Source: Pohlia nutans
Taxonomy: Eukaryota; Streptophyta; Bryopsida; Bryales; Mniaceae
NCBI GenBank assembly: GCA_022496805.1
Contig: CM040088.1
Location: forward strand, 43,489,436 to 43,553,435
Direction of reading: 5' to 3'
Length of the DNA stretch: 64,000 bases
Below the pieces are notes generated by a model that saw nothing but the letters and a program-made list of their open reading frames with translations, was not told the origin of the DNA and made no database searches. Below are positions 53,729-64,000 of this stretch, in pieces (position 1 is the first letter of the stretch; the number at the start of each line of letters is the position of its first letter). The position numbers were made by a program, and so were the translations under genes.

Positions 53729-56700
53729 TCAAACACCATCCCACTCGTCAATTTCCCACTGGTTCTCATACAACACTATGACTGCTATACCTGAAGATAC
53801 TCCTGAACATAAAACCATTGCAGTGGTCAATTGACTTGGACGTCCTCGAACTACACTGGGAATGCAAAACCTTAGTTGGGACTCGTCAACAACACAACAT
53901 TCCCATATGGAGACATCACGAGTAGTTCTCAAAATTCACTGTGAATTCTAAAGCTTGGAACTCGTCAACACCACACCATTCCAGTGGTCACCTCACGAGT
54001 GGTTCTCAAACACCATCCCACTCGTCAATTGCCCACAAGTTCTCATACTACACTATGACTGCTATACCTGAAGATACTCCTGAACATAAAACCATTGCAG
54101 TGGTCAATTGACTTGGACGTCCTCGAACTACACTGGGAATGCAAAACGTTAGTTGGGACTCGTCAACAACACAACATTCCCATATGGAGACATCACGAGT
54201 AGTTCTCAAAATTCACTGTGAATTCTAAAGCTTGGAACTCGTCAACACCACACCATTCCAGTGGTCACCTCACGAGTGGTTCTCAAACACCATCCCACTC
54301 GTCAATTTCCCACTGGTTCTCATACAACACTATGACTGCTATACCTGAAGATACTCCTGAACATAAAACCATTGCAGTGGTCAATTGACTTGGACGTCCT
54401 CGAACTACACTGGGAATGCAAAACCTTAGTTGGGACTCGTCAACAACACAACATTCCCATATGGAGACATCACGAGTAGTTCTCAAAATTCACTGTGAAT
54501 TCTAAAGCTTGGAACTCGTCAACACCACACCATTCCAGTGGTCACCTCACGAGTGGTTCTCAAACACCATGCCACTCGTCAATTGCCCACAAGTTCTCAT
54601 ACTACACTATGACTGCTATACCTGAAGATACTCCTGAACATAAAACCATTGCAGTGGTCAATTGACTTGGACGTCCTCGAACTACACTGGGAATGCAAAA
54701 CGTTAGTTGGGACTCGTCAACAACACAACATTCCCATATGGAGACATCACGAGTAGTTCTCAAAATTCACTGTGAATTCTAAAGCTTGGAACTCGTCAAC
54801 ACCACACCATTCCAGTGGTCACCTCACGAGTGGTTCTCAAACACCATCCCACTCGTCAATTGCCCACAAGTTCTCATACTACACTATGACTGCTATACCT
54901 GAAGATACTCCTGAACATAAAACCATTGCAGTGGTCAATTGACTTGGACGTCCTCGAACTACACTGGGAATGCAAAACCTTAGTTGGGACTCGTCAACAA
55001 CACAACATTCCCATATGGAGACATCACGAGTAGTTCTCAAAATTCACTGTGAATTCTAAAGCTTGGAACTCGTCAACACCACACCATTCCAGTGGTCACC
55101 TCACGAGTGGTTCTCAAACACCATCCCACTCGTCAATTGCCCACTGGTTCTCATACTACACTATGACTGCTATACCTGAAGATACTCCTGAACATAAAAC
55201 CATTGCAGTGGTCAATTGACTTGGACGTCCTCGAACTACACTGGGAATGCAAAACGTTAGTTGGGACTCGTCAACAACACAACATTCCCATATGGAGACA
55301 TCACGAGTAGTTCTCAAAATTCACTGTGAATTCTAAAGCTTGGAACTTGTCAACACCACACCATTCCAGTGGTCACCTCACGAGTGGTTCTCAAACACCA
55401 TCCCACTCGTCAATTGCCCACTGGTTCTCATACTACACTATGACTGCTATACCTGAAGATACTCCTGAACATAAAACCATTGCAGTGGTCAATTGACTTG
55501 GACGTCCTCGAACTACACTGGGAATGCAAAACCTTAGTTGGGACTCGTCAACAACACAACATTCCCATATGGAGACATCACGAGTAGTTCTCAAAATTCA
55601 CTGTGAATTCTAAAGCTTGGAACTCGTCAACACCACACCATTCCAGTGGTCACCTCACGAGTGGTTCTCAAACACCATCCCACTCGTCAATTGCCCACAA
55701 GTTCTCATACTACACTATGACTGCTATACCTGAAGATACTCCTGAACATAAAACCATTGCAGTGGTCAATTGACTTGGACGTCCTCGAACTACACTGGGA
55801 ATGCAAAACCTTAGTTGGGACTCGTCAACAACACAACATTCCCATATGGAGACATCACGAGTAGTTCTCAAAATTCACTGTGAATTCTAAAGCTTGGAAC
55901 TCGTCAACACCACACCATTCCAGTGGTCACCTCACGAGTGGTTCTCAAACACCATCCCACTCGTCAATTGCCCACAAGTTCTCATACTACACTATGACTG
56001 CTATACCTGAAGATACTCCTGAACATAAAACCATTGCAGTGGTCAATTGACTTGGACGTCCTCGAACTACACTGGGAATGCAAAACCTTAGTTGGGACTC
56101 GTCAACAACACAACATTCCCATATGGAGACATCACGAGTAGTTCTCAAAATTCACTGTGAATTCTAAAGCTTGGAACTCGTCAACACCACACCATTCCAG
56201 TGGTCACCTCACGAGTGGTTCTCAAACACCATCCCACTCGTCAATTGCCCACAAGTTCTCATACTACACTATGACTGCTATACCTGAAGATACTCCTGAA
56301 CATAAAACCATTGCAGTGGTCAATTGACTTGGACGTCCTCGAACTACACTGGGAATGCAAAACCTTAGTTGGGACTCGTCAACAACACAACATTCCCATA
56401 TGGAGACATCACGAGTAGTTCTCAAAATTCACTGTGAATTCTAAAGCTTGGAACTCGTCAACACCACACCATTCCAGTGGTCACCTCACGAGTGGTTCTC
56501 AAACACCATCCCACTCGTCAATTGCCCACTGGTTCTCATACTACACTATGACTGCTATACCTGAAGATACTCCTGAACATAAAACCATTGCAGTGGTCAA
56601 TTGACTTGGACGTCCTCGAACTACACTGGGAATGCAAAACCTTAGTTGGGACTCGTCAACAACACAACATTCCCATATGGAGACATCACGAGTAGTTCTC

Positions 56701-58160
56701 AAAATTCACTGTGAATTCTAAAGCTTGGAACTCGTCAACACCACACCATTCCAGTGGTCACCTCACGAGTGGTTCTCAAACACCATCCCACTCGTCAATT
56801 GCCCACAAGTTCTCATACTACACTATGACTGCTATACCTGAAGATACTCCTGAACATAAAACCATTGCAGTGGTCAATTGACTTGGACGTCCTCGAACTA
56901 CACTGGGAATGCAAAACCTTAGTTGGGACTCGTCAACAACACAACATTCCCATATGGAGACATCACGAGTAGTTCTCAAAATTCACTGTGAATTCTAAAG
57001 CTTGGAACTCGTCAACACCACACCATTCCAGTGGTCACCTCACGAGTGGTTCTCAAACACCATCCCACTCGTCAATTGCCCACTGGTTCTCATACTACAC
57101 TATGACTGCTATACCTGAAGATACTCCTGAACATAAAACCATTGCAGTGGTCAATTGACTTGGACGTCCTCGAACTACACTGGGAATGCAAAACCTTAGT
57201 TGGGACTCGTCAACAACACAACATTCCCATATGGAGACATCACGAGTAGTTCTCAAAATTCACTGTGAATTCTAAAGCTTGGAACTCGTCAACACCACAC
57301 CATTCCAGTGGTCACCTCACGAGTGGTTCTCAAACACCATCCCACTCGTCAATTGCCCACTGGTTCTCATACTACACTATGACTGCTATACCTGAAGATA
57401 CTCCTGAACATAAAACCATTGCAGTGGTCAATTGACTTGGACGTCCTCGAACTACACTGGGAATGCAAAACCTTAGTTGGGACTCGTCAACAACACAACA
57501 TTCCCATATGGAGACATCACGAGTAGTTCTCAAAATTCACTGTGAATTCTAAAGCTTGGAACTCGTCAACACCACACCATTCCAGTGGTCACCTCACGAG
57601 TGGTTCTCAAACACCATCCCACTCGTCAATTGCCCACAAGTTCTCATACTACACTATGACTGCTATACCTGAAGATACTCCTGAACATAAAACCATTGCA
57701 GTGGTCAATTGACTTGGACGTCCTCGAACTACACTGGGAATGCAAAACCTTAGTTGGGACTCGTCAACAACACAACATTCCCATATGGAGACATCACGAG
57801 TAGTTCTCAAAATTCACTGTGAATTCTAAAGCTTGGAACTCGTCAACACCACACCATTCCAGTGGTCACCTCACGAGTGGTTCTCAAACACCATCCCACT
57901 CGTCAATTGCCCACTGGTTCTCATACAACACTATGACTGCTATACCTGAAGATACTCCTGAACATAAAACCATTGCAGTGGTCAATTGACTTGGACGTCC
58001 TCGAACTACACTGGGAATGCAAAACCTTAGTTGGGACTCGTCAACAACACAACATTCCCATATGGAGACATCACGAGTAGTTCTCAAAATTCACTGTGAA
58101 TTCTAAAGCTTGGAACTCGTCAACACCACACCATTCCAGTGGTCACCTCACGAGTGGTTC

Positions 58161-61100
58161 TCAAACACCATCCCACTCGTCAATTGCCCACTGGTTCTCA
58201 TACTACACTATGACTGCTATACCTGAAGATACTCCTGAACATAAAACCATTGCAGTGGTCAATTGACTTGGACGTCCTCGAACTACACTGGGAATGCAAA
58301 ACCTTAGTTGGGACTCGTCAACAACACAACATTCCCATATGGAGACATCACGAGTAGTTCTCAAAATTCACTGTGAATTCTAAAGCTTGGAACTTGTCAA
58401 CACCACACCATTCCAGTGGTCACCTCACGAGTGGTTCTCAAACACCATCCCACTCGTCAATTGCCCACTGGTTCTCATACAACACTATGACTGCTATACC
58501 TGAAGATACTCCTGAACATAAAACCATTGCAGTGGTCAATTGACTTGGACGTCCTCGAACTACACTGGGAATGCAAAACCTTAGTTGGGACTCGTCAACA
58601 ACACAACATTCCCATATGGAGACATCACGAGTAGTTCTCAAAATTCACTGTGAATTCTAAAGCTTGGAACTCGTCAACACCACACCATTCCAGTGGTCAC
58701 CTCACGAGTGGTTCTCAAACACCATCCCACTGGTCAATTGCCCACTGGTTCTCATACAACACTATGACTGCTATACCTGAAGATACTCCTGAACATAAAA
58801 CCATTGTAGTGGTCAATTGACTTGGACGTCCTCGAACTACACTGGGAATGCAAAACCTTAGTTGGGACTCGTCAACAACACAACATTCCCATATGGAGAC
58901 ATCACGAGTAGTTCTCAAAATTCACTGTGAATTCTAAAGCTTGGAACTCGTCAACACCACACCATTCCAGTGGTCACCTCACGAGTGGTTCTCAAACACC
59001 ATCCCACTCGTCAATTGCCCACTGGTTCTCATACTACACTATGACTGCTATACCTGAAGATACTCCTGAACATAAAACCATTGCAATGGTCAATTGACTT
59101 GGACGTCCTCGAACTACACTGGGAATGCAAAACCTTAGTTGGGACTCGTCAACAACACAACATTCCCATATGGAGACATCACGAGTAGTTCTCAAAATTC
59201 ACTGTGAATTCTAAAGCTTGGAACTCGTCAACACCACACCATTCCAGTGGTCACCTCACGAGTGGTTCTCAAACACCATCCCACTCGTCAATTGCCCACT
59301 GGTTCTCATACAACACTATGACTGCTATACCTGAAGATACTCCTGAACATAAAACCATTGCAGTGGTCAATTGACTTGGACGTCCTCGAACTACACTGGG
59401 AATGCAAAACCTTAGTTGGGACTCGTCAACAACACAACATTCCCATATGGAGACATCACGAGTAGTTCTCAAAATTCACTGTGAATTCTAAAGCTTGGAA
59501 CTCGTCAACACCACACCATTCCAGTGGTCACCTCACGAGTGGTTCTCAAACACCATCCCACTCGTCAATTGCCCACTGGTTCTCATACTACACTATGACT
59601 GCTATACCTGAAGATACTCCTGAACATAAAACCATTGCAGTGGTCAATTGACTTGGACGTCCTCGAACTACACTGGGAATGCAAAACCTTAGTTGGGACT
59701 CGTCAACAACACAACATTCCCATATGGAGACATCACGAGTAGTTCTCAAAATTCACTGTGAATTCTAAAGCTTGGAACTCGTCAACACCACACCATTCCA
59801 GTGGTCACCTCACGAGTGGTTCTCAAACACCATCCCACTCGTCAATTGCCCACTGGTTCTCATACTACACTATGACTGCTATACCTGAAGATACTCCTGA
59901 ACATAAAACCATTGCAATGGTCAATTGACTTGGACGTCCTCGAACTACACTGGGAATGCAAAACCTTAGTTGGGACTCGTCAACAACACAACATTCCCAT
60001 ATGGAGACATCACGAGTAGTTCTCAAAATTCACTGTGAATTCTAAAGCTTGGAACTCGTCAACACCACACCATTCCAGTGGTCACCTCACGAGTGGTTCT
60101 CAAACACCATCCCACTCGTCAATTGCCCACTGGTTCTCATACAACACTATGACTGCTATACCTGAAGATACTCCTGAACATAAAACCATTGCAGTGGTCA
60201 ATTGACTTGGACGTCCTCGAACTACACTGGGAATGCAAAACCTTAGTTGGGACTCGTCAACAACACAACATTCCCATATGGAGACATCACGAGTAGTTCT
60301 CAAAATTCACTGTGAATTCTAAAGCTTGGAACTCGTCAACACCACACCATTCCAGTGGTCACCTCACGAGTGGTTCTCAAACACCATCCCACTCGTCAAT
60401 TGCCCACTGGTTCTCATACTACACTATGACTGCTATACCTGAAGATACTCCTGAACATAAAACCATTGCAGTGGTCAATTGACTTGGACGTCCTCGAACT
60501 ACACTGGGAATGCAAAACCTTAGTTGGGACTCGTCAACAACACAACATTCCCATATGGAGACATCACGAGTAGTTCTCAAAATTCACTGTGAATTCTAAA
60601 GCTTGGAACTTGTCAACACCACACCATTCCAGTGGTCACCTCACGAGTGGTTCTCAAACACCATCCCACTGGTCAATTGCCCACTGGTTCTCATACAACA
60701 CTATGACTGCTATACCTGAAGATACTCCTGAACATAAAACCATTGTAGTGGTCAATTGACTTGGACGTCCTCGAACTACACTGGGAATGCAAAACCTTAG
60801 TTGGGACTCGTCAACAACACAACATTCCCATATGGAGACATCACGAGTAGTTCTCAAAATTCACTGTGAATTCTAAAGCTTGGAACTCGTCAACACCACA
60901 CCATTCCAGTGGTCACCTCACGAGTGGTTCTCAAACACCATCCCACTCGTCAATTGCCCACTGGTTCTCATACTACACTATGACTGCTATACCTGAAGAT
61001 ACTCCTGAACATAAAACCATTGCAATGGTCAATTGACTTGGACGTCCTCGAACTACACTGGGAATGCAAAACCTTAGTTGGGACTCGTCAACAACACAAC

Positions 61101-63700
61101 ATTCCCATATGGAGACATCACGAGTAGTTCTCAAAATTCACTGTGAATTCTAAAGCTTGGAACTCGTCAACACCACACCATTCCAGTGGTCACCTCACGA
61201 GTGGTTCTCAAACACCATCCCACTCGTCAATTGCCCACTGGTTCTCATACAACACTATGACTGCTATACCTGAAGATACTCCTGAACATAAAACCATTGC
61301 AGTGGTCAATTGACTTGGACGTCCTCGAACTACACTGGGAATGCAAAACCTTAGTTGGGACTCGTCAACAACACAACATTCCCATATGGAGACATCACGA
61401 GTAGTTCTCAAAATTCACTGTGAATTCTAAAGCTTGGAACTCGTCAACACCACACCATTCCAGTGGTCACCTCACGAGTGGTTCTCAAACACCATCCCAC
61501 TCGTCAATTGCCCACTGGTTCTCATACAACACTATGACTGCTATACCTGAAGATACTCCTGAACATAAAACCATTGCAGTGGTCAATTGACTTGGACGTC
61601 CTCGAACTACACTGGGAATGCAAAACCTTAGTTGGGACTCGTCAACAACACAACATTCCCATATGGAGACATCACGAGTAGTTCTCAAAATTCACTGTGA
61701 ATTCTAAAGCTTGGAACTCGTCAACACCACACCATTCCAGTGGTCACCTCACGAGTGGTTCTCAAACACCATCCCACTCGTCAATTGCCCACTGGTTCTC
61801 ATACTACACTATGACTGCTATACCTGAAGATACTCCTGAACATAAAACCATTGCAGTGGTCAATTGACTTGGACGTCCTCGAACTACACTGGGAATGCAA
61901 AACCTTAGTTGGGACTCGTCAACAACACAACATTCCCATATGGAGACATCACGAGTAGTTCTCAAAATTCACTGTGAATTCTAAAGCTTGGAACTTGTCA
62001 ACACCACACCATTCCAGTGGTCACCTCACGAGTGGTTCTCAAACACCATCCCACTGGTCAATTGCCCACTGGTTCTCATACAACACTATGACTGCTATAC
62101 CTGAAGATACTCCTGAACATAAAACCATTGTAGTGGTCAATTGACTTGGACGTCCTCGAACTACACTGGGAATGCAAAACCTTAGTTGGGACTCGTCAAC
62201 AACACAACATTCCCATATGGAGACATCACGAGTAGTTCTCAAAATTCACTGTGAATTCTAAAGCTTGGAACTCGTCAACACCACACCATTCCAGTGGTCA
62301 CCTCACGAGTGGTTCTCAAACACCATCCCACTCGTCAATTGCCCACTGGTTCTCATACTACACTATGACTGCTATACCTGAAGATACTCCTGAACATAAA
62401 ACCATTGCAATGGTCAATTGACTTGGACGTCCTCGAACTACACTGGGAATGCAAAACCTTAGTTGGGACTCGTCAACAACACAACATTCCCATATGGAGA
62501 CATCACGAGTAGTTCTCAAAATTCACTGTGAATTCTAAAGCTTGGAACTCGTCAACACCACACCATTCCAGTGGTCACCTCACGAGTGGTTCTCAAACAC
62601 CATCCCACTCGTCAATTGCCCACTGGTTCTCATACAACACTATGACTGCTATACCTGAAGATACTCCTGAACATAAAACCATTGCAGTGGTCAATTGACT
62701 TGGACGTCCTCGAACTACACTGGGAATGCAAAACCTTAGTTGGGACTCGTCAACAACACAACATTCCCATATGGAGACATCACGAGTAGTTCTCAAAATT
62801 CACTGTGAATTCTAAAGCTTGGAACTCGTCAACACCACACCATTCCAGTGGTCACCTCACGAGTGGTTCTCAAACACCATCCCACTCGTCAATTGCCCAC
62901 TGGTTCTCATACTACACTATGACTGCTATACCTGAAGATACTCCTGAACATAAAACCATTGCAGTGGTCAATTGACTTGGACGTCCTCGAACTACACTGG
63001 GAATGCAAAACCTTAGTTGGGACTCGTCAACAACACAACATTCCCATATGGAGACATCACGAGTAGTTCTCAAAATTCACTGTGAATTCTAAAGCTTGGA
63101 ACTCGTCAACACCACACCATTCCAGTGGTCACCTCACGAGTGGTTCTCAAACACCATCCCACTCGTCAATTGCCCACTGGTTCTCATACTACACTATGAC
63201 TGCTATACCTGAAGATACTCCTGAACATAAAACCATTGCAATGGTCAATTGACTTGGACGTCCTCGAACTACACTGGGAATGCAAAACCTTAGTTGGGAC
63301 TCGTCAACAACACAACATTCCCATATGGAGACATCACGAGTAGTTCTCAAAATTCACTGTGAATTCTAAAGCTTGGAACTCGTCAACACCACACCATTCC
63401 AGTGGTCACCTCACGAGTGGTTCTCAAACACCATCCCACTCGTCAATTGCCCACTGGTTCTCATACAACACTATGACTGCTATACCTGAAGATACTCCTG
63501 AACATAAAACCATTGCAGTGGTCAATTGACTTGGACGTCCTCGAACTACACTGGGAATGCAAAACCTTAGTTGGGACTCGTCAACAACACAACATTCCCA
63601 TATGGAGACATCACGAGTAGTTCTCAAAATTCACTGTGAATTCTAAAGCTTGGAACTCGTCAACACCACACCATTCCAGTGGTCACCTCACGAGTGGTTC
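58161..63700. repeat. Mixed 3-/4-monomer higher-order repeat
   Basis: Four monomer types recur in fixed order: P (TACTAC, GCAGTGG), X (AACTTGTC upstream, TACAAC, CACTGG, GTAGTGG), A (TACTAC, GCAATGG) and E (TACAAC, CACTCG). From 59269 the order is E P A, E P X A, E, E P X A, E P A, E. The 4-mer P-X-A-E is 1108 bp and the 3-mer P-A-E is 831 bp. At 58438-58991 the markers of X are split over two monomers. Confidence 0.65.
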
Positions 63701-64000
63701 TCAAACACCATCCCACTCGTCAATTGCCCACAAGTTCTCATACTACACTATGACTGCTATACCTGAAGATACTCCTGAACATAAAACCATTGCAGTGGTC
63801 AATTGACTTGGACGTCCTCGAACTACACTGGGAATGCAAAACCTTAGTTGGGACTCGTCAACAACACAACATTCCCATATGGAGACATCACGAGTAGTTC
63901 TCAAAATTCACTGTGAATTCTAAAGCTTGGAACTCGTCAACACCACACCATTCCAGTGGTCACCTCACGAGTGGTTCTCAAACACCATCCCACTCGTCAA

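Larger units (their letters stand above)
40861..64000. repeat. 277-bp satellite array, right block
   Basis: About 83 monomers in perfect register: the same landmark at 40987 and 63424 is 81 x 277 apart. By eye, class 2 (CAGTGG) is absent here; only CACTCG and CACTGG occur. TACAAC replaces TACTAC in about 29 monomers, which removes a minus-strand stop and opens a recurrent but non-genic 67-codon frame. Other local markers are ACAAG (mainly 48.5-57.7 kb), CGTTAG (41.4-55.3 kb), TCAATTTCCC (52.37, 53.75 and 54.31 kb), AACTTGTC (55.35, 58.39, 60.61 and 61.99 kb), GCAATGG and GTAGTGG (58.8-63.3 kb). There are no genes. Confidence 0.98.

Noticed and set aside
27399..63627. Recurrent 67-codon minus-strand reading frames (about 35 copies) as a gene family
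   Set aside because: They exist only where TACTAC has become TACAAC, which turns an in-frame TAG into TTG. They sit inside every variant monomer at the same phase, show no known domain, and change residues exactly with the satellite markers. They are a by-product of the repeat.
1..64000. CRISPR array
   Set aside because: The repeat unit is a continuous 277-bp tandem with no unique spacers, and the context is eukaryotic.
1..64000. CENP-B box as proof of centromere identity
   Set aside because: I found no match to the TTCG...CGGG pattern in the monomer. Centromere function stays a hypothesis.

Overview
This window is almost entirely one tandem satellite array. The monomer is 277 bp, there are about 210 copies, and the array is interrupted once by a complete, apparently intact Ty1/copia LTR retrotransposon. 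No host gene, rRNA, tRNA gene or CRISPR array is visible. The organism is a eukaryote. The single-ORF gag-pol polyprotein, with its plant-type copia gag, protease, integrase, RT and RNase H motifs, points to a land plant or close relative. I cannot resolve the lineage or species from the sequence alone.

Layout: 1-7588 is satellite (27 monomers plus 109 bp). 7589-13051 is the 5463-bp copia element, with 258-bp LTRs that are identical by eye, flanked by a 5-bp target-site duplication (TATAC, 7584-7588 and 13052-13056). 13057-39405 is satellite resuming at exactly the base where it was broken, running 26.3 kb without a net indel. 39406-39505 is a run of 100 N. 39506-40860 is satellite with about a dozen small indels, probably an uncorrected contig edge. 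40860-64000 is satellite again, in perfect 277-bp register.

The satellite has inner structure. Four related segments begin with ACTCGTCAA or AGTGGTCAA at spacings of 60/79/59/79 bp. A small set of diagnostic variants marks higher-order repeats (dimer, 6-mer, 7-mer, 8-mer and mixed 3-/4-mer periods) in different parts of the array. The recurrent 67-residue minus-strand reading frames are a by-product of one such variant and are not genes.

The retrotransposon holds the most notable biology. Its primer-binding site is complementary to the anticodon arm of initiator tRNA-Met rather than to the tRNA 3' end, which is the half-tRNA priming known from Drosophila copia. Its LTR ends are TATTGA...TCAATA instead of TG...CA. 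Its gag-pol frame reads through the polypurine tract and stops inside the 3' LTR. Its leader carries a family of small hairpins with different stems and a near-constant AAAG/AAAA loop. Identical LTRs, an open frame and a perfect target-site duplication indicate a recent insertion into an already homogenised array, plausibly centromeric or otherwise heterochromatic; the location is inference.
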